In this document: positions 57,135-64,000 of the stretch, piece by piece
Position numbering within the stretch: position 1 is the first letter of the stretch
Layout: every line of letters begins with the position of its first letter
Assembly (NCBI GenBank): GCA_964594985.1
Contig: CAZQNQ010000008.1
Coordinates: 107,706-171,705 of the forward strand
Reading direction: 5' to 3'
Length of the DNA: 64,000 bases
From: JADLHS01 sp964594985
GTDB lineage: Bacteria > Verrucomicrobiota > Verrucomicrobiia > Limisphaerales > JADLHS01
Notes under the pieces: model-generated
Told to the model about the DNA's origin: nothing
What the model saw: only the letters and a program-made list of their open reading frames with translations
Databases searched by the model: none
Program-made: the position numbers and the translations under genes

Positions 57135-57970
57135 GTTTTCCTCCTCGTGGTTTTGGCGCGCGGGTTCACGAGCGTCAAGTCATGACCACGATAAGCCAAA
57201 TAGTCCGCAAGCTTCGTGATCTTCTTGCCGGTCTCTGGCACTGTAATTTTTCCGTAGTTGATCCAATACTCATCGAACCATTTTTCCCCAAGTTTTTTGA
57301 ACATCCCATTTCCATCCAAGATGTCCTGGATGCGCGTAATGCTGCCGATGTTGGCCGTATTACCACTGCCGCTGCGGTCGGATGCGATCTCCCACTTTTC
57401 ACAAACAAAGAATTGAAAATCACGGACTACCGAGACTATCGAACGCAACTCGCCAATCTGCCGCACACGGGCTTCCTGCAGCTTGTCGCCAACAGCGCGC
57501 GAATAAATCGCGCCCAGACAAAAATGTCCGGCATATTCTGCGTACGGGAACTGGATGTTCTTTCGGCTTTGGCGATTAATGAAATACTCACCGTGCGAAC
57601 CGAGTGTGAAGCCATTGCAGAACTCCGGTTTGCCTTCCAATCGGTAAGTTGTCTTCAAATCCACCGCGAACTTCAAGTCCGGATCCGTCTCGCTAACGAA
57701 CGAGATGTCCGGGTAGTAATTCTGATGGTCGGTCAGCACGAGTTTGAATTTGTTCTTCTGAGCAAACTCCAGGATTTTTGGGAACAGATGAATCTCCAAA
57801 ATCTTGGAGACAATCTTTGTGTCAGCAGAAATGGTGTAGATGTTCTTGAAGACATCGATGAAACCTTTGACTGTCCATTGCTTATCCTTTGTCGAAACGT
57901 GTTCCGCCAATTCGGTAACAAATATCGCCAAACTATCCTTGAACTTTGCTTTCTCTTTCGCGTAAGACAT
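57131..57970 (-). CDS. Type II restriction endonuclease, EcoRV family
   Basis: From memory of the EcoRV sequence, the match runs along most of the protein: ISADTKIVSKILEI, the catalytic Asp in NYYPDISFVSE, the second Asp and Lys in FAVDLKTTYRLEG (EcoRV D74, D90, K92), FTLGSHGEYF, KNIQFPYAEYAGHFCLGAIY SRA and the DNA-reading R-loop SDRSGSGNTANIGSI, almost identical to EcoRV's. At 279 aa it is somewhat longer than EcoRV (245 aa), mainly at the N-terminus. It should cut GATATC. It starts one base after the nuoM stop and overlaps the methylase start. No controller gene is seen. The endonuclease gene precedes the methylase, so self-protection depends on the methylase already acting. Confidence 0.94.
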   Translation of the reverse strand: MSYAKEKAKFKDSLAIFVTELAEHVSTKDKQWTVKGFIDVFKNIYTISADTKIVSKILEIHLFPKILEFAQKNKFKLVLTDHQNYYPDISFVSETDPDLKFAVDLKTTYRLEGKPEFCNGFTLGSHGEYFINRQSRKNIQFPYAEYAGHFCLGAIYSRAVGDKLQEARVRQIGELRSIVSVVRDFQFFVCEKWEIASDRSGSGNTANIGSITRIQDILDGNGMFKKLGEKWFDEYWINYGKITVPETGKKITKLADYLAYRGHDLTLVNPRAKTTRRKT

Positions 57971-57971
57971 T

Positions 57972-59582
57972 TTAAAACTTCAGTTGCTCCACCATCCGCA
58001 CCGCCGTCGAGTTGATGACATCCAGCACCAATCGCGGATACAGTCCCAGCACGAACATCAGCGCGATGGGAATCCCCACCAGCACGCGCTCGCGCAATGT
58101 CAGGTCGGGCAGCTTTGCCCACTTCTCATTCAACGGTCCGGCAAAGACACGCTGCAAAATTGTCAGAATGAAAATCGCCGTGACGAGCAAACCAATCACC
58201 GACAGCGCCGCCGCCCACGGCGTCAGCGGAAACACGCCTTTGAAGATCAGAAATTCGCCGATGAACCCGTTTAAACCCGGCAAGCCGAGCGATGAAAACA
58301 GCGCGATGCCCATCAAGCCGCAAAACACCGGCACGGTCTTCCGCAAGCCACCGAAATCATTCAGCCCACGCAAACCACCGCTGCGTTGTTCGATGAAGCC
58401 AACGAACATAAACAACGTCGCCGCCGTGAGGCCGTGATTGAACATCTGGAGGAACACGCCGTTGAGCGCGGCGGCTTTTTCCGTTTCGAACTCCGGCGCG
58501 TTGTTGAACTTCGCGACCGCGAACACCGCCAGCAGACAGTAGCCAAGATGGTTGATCGAGGAATACGCGAGGATACGCTTCAGGTCGCGCTGCGCGAACG
58601 CGGCACACGCGGAGAAAACAATCGTGATCACCGCCAGCCAGAGCAGCGGCGTCAGCACCCAGTTGATCTGTTGCGGGAAGATCGGCAGCAGGATGCGCAG
58701 AAAACCATACACGCCCATCTTGGACATCACGCCCGTGAGCAGCATCGTCACCGGCGACGGCGCTTCGGCGTAGGTCGCAGGCAGCCACGAGTGGAACGGC
58801 ATCAACGGTACTTTCACCGCGAAGCCCAGCAGCACGCCGCCAAAGATGATCAACGCCAGCGGCCTGGTGTTCAGACCATACCAGCCGAGCTTTGCCGAAA
58901 GCGCGTTGGCCAGTGAACCATCGCGCCCCATTGCCGCGAGTTCGATGAAGTCCATTTTGCCGGTCGCGTGGAAGATGGCCAGGAACGCCAGCAACATCGC
59001 CACGCTGCCGACCATCGTATAGACGAAGAATTGCGTCGCCGCCGGGCCGCGATTCGCCCCGCCCCAGAGTCGCACAAGGAAGAACGCCGGGATCAAGCTC
59101 AGTTCCCAGAAGAGAAACCAGTGGAAAAAGTTCAACGCCGTGAATGTCCCAATGAGTCCCGCTTGCAGGAACAACACCAGCCCGTAATAAAGCGGTGTGT
59201 TGGTAGGGCGCGTCACTCCGTGCGCGCCGTCTTCCAAATGCGAACCAACGGCGCGCACGGAGTGACGCGCCCTACCATCCGAAACCAGCAACGCCATCGG
59301 CACGACGATGCTCGCGAGCAGGACCATCAACAGCCCGAGGCCATCCACACCGACGAAATACTGCACGCCCAGCGAAGGAATCCAATCGGCACGCTCGACG
59401 AATTGCAGTCCGCCATTCGTGGCATCAAATGATTTCCAAAGACCGAGCGCCAATCCAAGCGACAGAAAATTAGAGCCCAGCGCAACCCGCCGGGCGAGTT
59501 GCTTGTCCTGCAAACCAACGACGATGATGCCGCCGATGATTGGCAAGAGCGTGAGCAAAGTGAGGATGGAGAGCCCGTTCAC
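57972..59582 (-). CDS. nuoM: NADH-quinone oxidoreductase subunit M, first copy, with a repeat insertion
   Basis: A proton-pumping subunit of complex I. The GTG start overlaps the nuoL stop (GTGA); the frame is open 43 codons further upstream, but that part is not membrane-like. Blocks: LGLLMVLLASIVVPMALLVS, FFHWFLFWELSLIPAFFLVR LWGG (membrane Glu), FAVKVPLMPFHSWLPATYAE APS, LKRILAYSSINHLGYCLLAV and LGLPGLNGFIGEFLIFKGVF. Length 536 aa. Residues 103-127 (GRARHSVRAVGSHLEDGAHG VTRPT) are encoded by the 75-bp palindromic element. They fall in a hydrophilic loop between two helices. The rest is intact, so function is probably kept. Confidence 0.95.
   Translation of the reverse strand: MNGLSILTLLTLLPIIGGIIVVGLQDKQLARRVALGSNFLSLGLALGLWKSFDATNGGLQFVERADWIPSLGVQYFVGVDGLGLLMVLLASIVVPMALLVSDGRARHSVRAVGSHLEDGAHGVTRPTNTPLYYGLVLFLQAGLIGTFTALNFFHWFLFWELSLIPAFFLVRLWGGANRGPAATQFFVYTMVGSVAMLLAFLAIFHATGKMDFIELAAMGRDGSLANALSAKLGWYGLNTRPLALIIFGGVLLGFAVKVPLMPFHSWLPATYAEAPSPVTMLLTGVMSKMGVYGFLRILLPIFPQQINWVLTPLLWLAVITIVFSACAAFAQRDLKRILAYSSINHLGYCLLAVFAVAKFNNAPEFETEKAAALNGVFLQMFNHGLTAATLFMFVGFIEQRSGGLRGLNDFGGLRKTVPVFCGLMGIALFSSLGLPGLNGFIGEFLIFKGVFPLTPWAAALSVIGLLVTAIFILTILQRVFAGPLNEKWAKLPDLTLRERVLVGIPIALMFVLGLYPRLVLDVINSTAVRMVEQLKF
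59202..59276. repeat. 75-bp palindromic element inserted in frame in nuoM
   Basis: Perfect 27-bp inverted arms (59202-59228 and 59250-59276, beginning GGTAGGGCGCGTCACTCCGT) around a 21-nt loop. It has the same total length and is read in the same frame as the copy in ggt (16793-16867); the shared coding end translates GAHGVTRPT in both. No target duplication is evident. Confidence 0.95.
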
Positions 59583-61672
59583 TTCCCACCTCCCCAGATC
59601 AGGAACAACACCAGCACCACGAGCGCGACGCCGATGACGCGGAGATAATTTTGCACATGCCCATCCTGCAAGCGCGACAGCAACGAACCGCCCTTCGACA
59701 CGCGTTCGCAACCCTGGTCAAAGCCGAGGTTGATGATGAACTCGTCGAAGGCGCGACTCGCCCACGACAATCCCAGCATCACATACGACACAAGCGTCAC
59801 CACCCCACCCCAGACCCATTCATCGAGAAACGCGCACGCCCGTGCCGCCCAGGCGTTGAAGCGGATAACGGTCAGTTCGTAAAGTTCATCAATGCCGTAT
59901 TTCTTCGCGAACCAGGTGTAAATTCCGAGCGGCAACTTCTCCAGCGGGTCAGGATCTTCGGCGCGTTTGCGTTTCACCAAACCGTAAAAACCCCAGCCGA
60001 TGCCAGTGCCCAAAAGGAAAACCAAAAATGATATCAGCATGATCCGGATGACATCACCGGTTGCGCCTTCCTCGTGATGCGAACCGAGGAATTCTTGAAA
60101 CCACGGCCGATAGGGCGTCCCAACCAAAGCAAGCCCGATGGTACAGACTGCGAGAATAATCAAGGGCACGGTCATTGAAGCAGGACTTTCGTGCGGATCG
60201 TGTTCGCCTTTCAAGGCGACGAGTGCTGGCGTTTTTAGATGTTGAGTGTCGTGCGATACGTGGCCGCGGTATTGAGCAAAGAAGACCAGCGCAACCTGCC
60301 GGGTCATGTAAAATGCGGTGAGGAACGCCCCGATCACGCCAAGGTAGAACGGGAGGTGCGAAACATTCCAACCATGAGCAGCATGAAGGATGGCATCCTT
60401 GCTCCAGAAGCCCGAGAAGAAGAATGGGCATCCAGTCAAAGCCAACATGCCCACACCGTAAGTGAGGAAGGTCACAAACATATAGTTACGGACCCCGCCC
60501 ATCTTGCGGATATCCTGTTCTCCGTGGCAGCCGTGAATCACCGAGCCGGCCCCCAAGAACAGCAGCGCCTTGAAGAATGCGTGTGTGATGAGATGAAACA
60601 TGCCCACGGCCACGCCCCCCGTGCCAAGCCCCATCATCATGTAACCGAGTTGCGAAACCGTGGAGTACGCGAGGATGCGTTTGATGTCGTTTTGCGCAAC
60701 GGCGATAGACGCGGCGAAGACGGCAGTGATTGCGCCGATCCAAGTGACGACTTGGAGCGCGGCTGTCTCAGCCGCAGCACCATCTATATGCACGGCCATC
60801 AACGGATAAACCCGCGCCACAAGAAATACCCCAGCCGCCACCATCGTCGCCGCGTGAATGAGCGCGCTGACCGGCGTCGGACCTTCCATCGCGTCCGGCA
60901 ACCAGACGTGCAGCGGGAACTGGCCGGATTTGCCCATTGCGCCGATGAAGATCAGGATTCCAATCGCCGCTGACACGGCGAGGCCAAAGCAGGTTGTCTG
61001 CGTGACCAGTTTCAATAACGCAGTTTGTTCCAGGCAACCCTTGCCATCATCATAAAACAACAGCGTCCCGGATTGGTGATACAACCAGACGATGCCGAGG
61101 AAGAAAAACACGTCGCCAATGCGCGTCGTGATGAATGCCTTCTTCGCCGCCGCCGCCGCACTGGGTTTGTGATACCAGAAGCCGATCAGCAGATACGACG
61201 CAAGGCCGACCAGTTCCCAACTCATGAAGAGCAGCAGCAGATTGTTGGCAATGATGATGCCCAGCATCGCCGCCGCGAACAACGCGAGGAATGTGAAAAA
61301 GCGCGTGAAGTTTTCGTCATGCGCCATGTAGCCGACGCTGTAGATGAAGATCAGCGTGCCGACGAACGTGACCATCACCAGCATCACCGCCGTCAACGGA
61401 TCCAGCACCCAACCGAGTTTGAGAATGCCCGCCGGCCCGTCAGCGAATTGCAGCCAGGCGAAGTTGAAAAACTCCTTCGCGCCGTCATGGCCGTGGTGTT
61501 GGACCGCATGAGCAAACGCGCACAGCGACAGCAGAAACGCGCCAATCATCGCGCCGATGGCCAGTGACGCGGAAAGCTTGCGAAACCGCTGCGGCAGCAA
61601 CGCGCTCAACCCCGCCGCCAGCAACGGCAGCGCGGGAATCAGCCAGAGGTTTTTGACGATCCAAGGCATCAT
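59579..61672 (-). CDS. nuoL: NADH-quinone oxidoreductase subunit L
   Basis: The largest antiporter-like subunit of complex I (697 aa). Blocks: NLLLLFMSWELVGLASYLLI GFWYHKPSAAAAAKKAFITT RIGD (membrane Glu), GKSGQFPLHVWLPDAMEGPT PVSALIHAATMVAAGVFLVA R (pump Lys), DIKRILAYSTVSQLGYMMMG LG and LTGCPFFFSGFWSKDAILHA A. The lateral amphipathic helix and last span lie at the C-terminus. The ATG overlaps the AAA+ ATPase stop (ATGATG) upstream, and its stop overlaps the nuoM start. Confidence 0.97.
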   Translation of the reverse strand: MMPWIVKNLWLIPALPLLAAGLSALLPQRFRKLSASLAIGAMIGAFLLSLCAFAHAVQHHGHDGAKEFFNFAWLQFADGPAGILKLGWVLDPLTAVMLVMVTFVGTLIFIYSVGYMAHDENFTRFFTFLALFAAAMLGIIIANNLLLLFMSWELVGLASYLLIGFWYHKPSAAAAAKKAFITTRIGDVFFFLGIVWLYHQSGTLLFYDDGKGCLEQTALLKLVTQTTCFGLAVSAAIGILIFIGAMGKSGQFPLHVWLPDAMEGPTPVSALIHAATMVAAGVFLVARVYPLMAVHIDGAAAETAALQVVTWIGAITAVFAASIAVAQNDIKRILAYSTVSQLGYMMMGLGTGGVAVGMFHLITHAFFKALLFLGAGSVIHGCHGEQDIRKMGGVRNYMFVTFLTYGVGMLALTGCPFFFSGFWSKDAILHAAHGWNVSHLPFYLGVIGAFLTAFYMTRQVALVFFAQYRGHVSHDTQHLKTPALVALKGEHDPHESPASMTVPLIILAVCTIGLALVGTPYRPWFQEFLGSHHEEGATGDVIRIMLISFLVFLLGTGIGWGFYGLVKRKRAEDPDPLEKLPLGIYTWFAKKYGIDELYELTVIRFNAWAARACAFLDEWVWGGVVTLVSYVMLGLSWASRAFDEFIINLGFDQGCERVSKGGSLLSRLQDGHVQNYLRVIGVALVVLVLFLIWGGGK

Positions 61673-63024
61673 TCCGCTGCGCCTCCCAAGATTTTCACGT
61701 TCAAACTGCCGCCAGCGAAAAGCATTTCTTCCAGAGCCGACTCAATATTTTCAACCGCAAGCGAACCTGAGCCCGCCTGAATTTGATACTGAGCAGAGCG
61801 GCGCATCAATTCCTTGATGAAGGCCGCGCTGGCATTCTTGGTCTTTTGAACAATGGTCCTGATCAAATCTTCTTCCAAAGGCAACCCGCGCGCGTAGAGT
61901 CGCACGAGCTTGTGCCGCCCCTCCTCATCGGGAAGCGGAAACTCGATTGCCTGGTCAATTCTTCCTGGACGCGAAGCCAAGGCCGCTTCCAACTGGTCCG
62001 GACGATTAGTAGTCAAAACAAACAAAACGGAAGCATCTTCACGCAGCCCATCCATCTCGTTAAGCAATTTGTTTAACAAGCTCTCCTCACAAGGATTTCG
62101 CATGTCTTCCCGCGCCCGGGCAATCAGATCTACGTCTTCAATCACGACCATCGCCGGCTGGAGGAATCGTGCGAGTTGAAAATACTGTTCAAGCAGCGCC
62201 ACCTGTTCGGCTGTAATCAGTAGCGTGGTATGATCGCGAAGCTGACTGGCCAAATACTGGATCGTGTGCGTCTTGCCAGTCCCCGGAGGCCCATAGAATA
62301 AAAGCCCCTTCTTCGCAGACATTCCGAGCTTTTTGAGTTCTTCTCTGTGCCTGATAAAGTCTGTGACGTTCCGTTCCAACAACCGCAAAGTCTTTTCAGG
62401 AAGAATTACCTCCTCCCGTCGCACATCCCTCAGCTTCTGGACTCGAACCGTCCCTGCTTTACCTGAAAAACTCCGGATTGCTTCCAGCGAAATGACCTTG
62501 CCGCGGTAAGAGCCGATCTGGCTGACGAGTCGTTCCAACTCGTCCATAAACGCGCGCGTATGGTTGACGCCCTTCTCCCCTGCGGGAACTGCCACTTCGA
62601 CATACATCCCATCATCACAACCAAAGCGTTCCGCGTGCGTCGCCAGAACCACAAACGGAACACCATTCGTCTTGGACAGCCAAAGCCCCCGCTTCAAACA
62701 GCGCGCCGGCGCAATGTCGCCGAAATCAATCTCGTCGTGTTGCAAAGGCGCAACCACCACGGCTTGATCTCCGTCCCGGATCAGATGAGAAAACGTGGTT
62801 GTCTCGTGATTGTATTGGGCATGAAATCCCACTAATCGCCCTTGGTAAGACTTCTCAAAGATTCGGCTTAAAGCTGCTTGCAAATCAATCCGGGAAGTAA
62901 CGGGAAAGGTTCGGCTCGCGGTCACCAACCCTGACAATGGGATGTCTTGAAAGTGCTCTGCAAGCAAGTTGCAGGTCTTGGCGCTTTCGGTGTTGTTGGC
63001 GGTGGATTTGAACATGAGACTCAT
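61669..63024 (-). CDS. AAA+ ATPase embedded between nuoK and nuoL (451 aa)
   Basis: Residues about 205-390 form a single classical AAA+ module: Walker A LFYGPPGTGKTHTIQYLASQ, Walker B AMVVIEDVDLIARARED, sensor 1 VLFVLTTNRPDQLEAALASR PGRIDQ with the Arg-finger-type arginines, then a helical lid. It is closest by eye to the Cdc48/FtsH/proteasome-ATPase clade. The first ~200 residues have no recognised domain (GRLVGFHAQYNHETTTFSHL, PARCLKRGLWLSKTNGVPFV V) and may bind substrate. There is no membrane span and no protease motif. It overlaps both neighbours by 4 bp (ATGA). It is not a standard complex I gene; a role in assembly or in an unrelated pathway cannot be decided. Confidence 0.88.
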   Translation of the reverse strand: MSLMFKSTANNTESAKTCNLLAEHFQDIPLSGLVTASRTFPVTSRIDLQAALSRIFEKSYQGRLVGFHAQYNHETTTFSHLIRDGDQAVVVAPLQHDEIDFGDIAPARCLKRGLWLSKTNGVPFVVLATHAERFGCDDGMYVEVAVPAGEKGVNHTRAFMDELERLVSQIGSYRGKVISLEAIRSFSGKAGTVRVQKLRDVRREEVILPEKTLRLLERNVTDFIRHREELKKLGMSAKKGLLFYGPPGTGKTHTIQYLASQLRDHTTLLITAEQVALLEQYFQLARFLQPAMVVIEDVDLIARAREDMRNPCEESLLNKLLNEMDGLREDASVLFVLTTNRPDQLEAALASRPGRIDQAIEFPLPDEEGRHKLVRLYARGLPLEEDLIRTIVQKTKNASAAFIKELMRRSAQYQIQAGSGSLAVENIESALEEMLFAGGSLNVKILGGAAE

Positions 63025-63332
63025 CCCTTCATCGAACTGACTTCATCCACATTCGTGGTTTTGTAATGCCGGTAAATCGCAATGATGAGCGCGAGGCCGA
63101 CGGCGGCTTCGGCGGCGGCAACAGCAATCGCGAAGATGACAAACATGATTCCCGTGAGCGCCTCGGGATTCGCCCCGTAGCGCCAGAAGGCGATGAAGTT
63201 CAGATTCGCCGCGTTCAACATCAGTTCAATGCCGATGAGCACGATAATGGCATTGCGACGCGTCAACGCCCCGGCCAGACCGATGGCGAAGATCATAGCC
63301 GACAATAATAAATATCCTGCTAATGGCGTCAT
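63021..63332 (-). CDS. nuoK: NADH-quinone oxidoreductase subunit K
   Basis: A small three-helix membrane subunit of complex I (103 aa). From the ATG at 63332 it reads MTPLAGYLLLSAMIFAIGLA; the further upstream frame is low complexity from the G-rich repeat and is excluded. Conserved membrane Glu residues are in VLIGIELMLNAANLNFIAFW and AVAAAEAAVGLALIIAIYRH. Length and spacing are normal. The stop overlaps the ATG of the AAA+ ATPase gene. Confidence 0.96.
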   Translation of the reverse strand: MTPLAGYLLLSAMIFAIGLAGALTRRNAIIVLIGIELMLNAANLNFIAFWRYGANPEALTGIMFVIFAIAVAAAEAAVGLALIIAIYRHYKTTNVDEVSSMKG

Positions 63333-63345
63333 GCGAATTGGCAGA

Positions 63346-63373
63346 GGGGAAAGGGGGAAAGGGGGAAAGGGGG
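63346..63373 (+). repeat. Four G-runs: potential G-quadruplex between nuoJ and nuoK
   Basis: Runs of 4, 5, 5 and 5 G at 63346-63349, 63353-63357, 63361-63365 and 63369-63373, spaced by AAA, lie on the template strand just before nuoK. A C-rich stretch (63380-63410) follows. This is the only spacer larger than a few bases among nuoJ, nuoK and nuoL. Confidence 0.85.
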
Positions 63374-63426
63374 AATTCTCCCCCGCACCTTTTCTCCTTT
63401 TCTCCCTTTCGGTTGTGTCAGGTTGT

Positions 63427-63927
63427 TCATTTGGCCTTCCCTTCGTCGCGCATGGCAATAATCACCGCCCCAATCAATGCCGTCGTCAGCAACAACCCGA
63501 TTACCTCCAGCGGCAAAACAAACTTTGTCATCAAGTCCTTGCCAATCTGCTCAACGGTTGCCGACGGTTGCGGCGGAAGCGGACGCTGGCTGGCGAAGCT
63601 GTGATTGATGGCCCACGCCAACAGTCCGAACACGGCAACCGCAATCCCCACCCCCATGCACCAGGACGTGGAGAAGACGGATTTTTCCGGCGCTTCCCCG
63701 CCGCGAGTGAGCAGAACAGCAAAGACGATCAAGATCGCCACCGCGCCGACATAGACGAGGATTTGCGTAAGACCGACGAATTGCGCACCGAGTTGCAGAT
63801 ACGCGGCGGCGAGTCCGGCGAAGGCCACGGCCACCGCCAGCGCGCTATGCACGAGATTGCGCATCGTCATCGCGGCTGTGGCGGCGGCGATAATCAGGAC
63901 GGCAATAATGGCAAAAGACAAGGTCAT
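63427..63927 (-). CDS. nuoJ: NADH-quinone oxidoreductase subunit J
   Basis: A membrane subunit of complex I with five helices (166 aa). Conserved stretch MRNLVHSALAVAVAFAGLAA AYLQLGAQFVGLTQILVYVG AVAILIVFAVLLTRGGE contains the pi-bulge helix region. The hydrophobic C-terminus LPLEVIGLLLTTALIGAVIIAMRDEGKAK is typical. It is the first gene of the visible nuo segment; nuoI/nuoH would be expected further right, but the sequence immediately to the right is repeat-derived. Confidence 0.95.
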   Translation of the reverse strand: MTLSFAIIAVLIIAAATAAMTMRNLVHSALAVAVAFAGLAAAYLQLGAQFVGLTQILVYVGAVAILIVFAVLLTRGGEAPEKSVFSTSWCMGVGIAVAVFGLLAWAINHSFASQRPLPPQPSATVEQIGKDLMTKFVLPLEVIGLLLTTALIGAVIIAMRDEGKAK

Positions 63928-63937
63928 TTGTTTTTAA

Positions 63938-64000
63938 CCACGGATGAACACGGATGGACACGGATGTCGAAGGTAGGGCGCGTCACTCCGTGCGCGCCGC
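63938..64000. repeat. ACCACGGATG repeat and start of a third 75-bp element, cut by the window edge
   Basis: 63938-63966 is a direct copy of the CCACGGATGAACACGG repeat (see 46495, 46902). 63972-63998 equals the 27-bp left arm of the elements in ggt and nuoM. Here it is intergenic, directly upstream of nuoJ. Confidence 0.85.

Noticed and set aside
59583..59711. Upstream extension of nuoM into nuoL
   Set aside because: It is Arg-rich, not membrane-like; the GTG at 59582 overlaps the nuoL stop in the usual GTGA form.
63333..63458. Extended nuoK N-terminus
   Set aside because: It translates the G-rich simple repeat; the ATG at 63332 gives the normal NuoK start and length.

Overview
The window looks like a chromosomal segment of a GC-rich member of the Verrucomicrobiota (Pedosphaera/Limisphaerales-like). 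This is an inference from gene content. The supporting features are secreted Ig-like and GloVer-repeat proteins, a PEP-CTERM protein, an ECF sigma factor with a membrane/coiled-coil tail, a eukaryote-type glutamine synthetase (GSII), a long-form IspH, squalene-hopene cyclase, tandem nuoM genes, and very many palindromic intergenic repeats. No plasmid, prophage or CRISPR structure is visible.

Layout. 1-5.6 kb: an edge-truncated membrane or secreted protein, two small DNA-binding-type proteins, squalene-hopene cyclase, a HEAT-repeat protein and pyrD. 6-10.7 kb: purA, then an AT-richer overlapping trio of unknown exported proteins headed by an alpha/beta hydrolase. 10.7-16.2 kb: uppS and three exported or lipoproteins. 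16.2-21.9 kb (minus): an overlapping gltS-ggt pair (glutamate symport plus gamma-glutamyltransferase) and ispH-dgt. 22-27.1 kb: tRNA-Pro, then a nitrogen block with P-II (glnK-like) and amt, a convergent PP2C phosphatase with a miniature kinase-like protein, and GSII. 27-35 kb: GloVer and PEP-CTERM surface proteins, a hybrid kinase with three receiver domains, a lytic transglycosylase, a cupin, and an S41-like protein without the expected catalytic Ser and Lys. 35.2-38.8 kb: an accessory island with an IS3-type remnant, a 5'-truncated Rhs protein with a putative toxin tail, a putative immunity gene, and repeated inverted motifs. 39-49 kb: pckG, a Rossmann dehydrogenase, a broken GNAT gene, a Ca2+/H+ antiporter, a hydrolase, a transglutaminase and the ECF sigma fusion. 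48.5-52.7 kb: an orphan Phd-type antitoxin between two copies of the aspS 3' end, then aspS, sufT and an LpxL-like acyltransferase. 53-64 kb (minus): the distal part of a complex I operon, nuoJ-nuoK-[AAA+ ATPase]-nuoL-nuoM-[EcoRV-like restriction enzyme + adenine methylase]-nuoM2-nuoN.

Most notable observations. (1) A 75-bp palindromic element (27-bp arm, 21-bp loop, 27-bp arm) sits in frame, in the same reading frame of the element, inside two unrelated genes, ggt and nuoM. A further copy starts at the right edge. This resembles the protein-coding palindromic elements of Rickettsia. (2) A complete EcoRV-type restriction-modification pair, and separately an AAA+ ATPase, are spliced into the nuo operon, with start/stop overlaps or a 1-nt gap at every junction. 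(3) A 55-bp direct repeat of the aspS 3' end, whose only differences are synonymous, brackets an antitoxin gene like the two ends of a small integrated element. (4) The Rhs/immunity module is bracketed by a perfect 25-bp inverted repeat.

Start codons were chosen from overlaps, signal peptides and Shine-Dalgarno matches. These matches are weak for many genes, so N-termini are less certain than C-termini. No database or structure search was possible.
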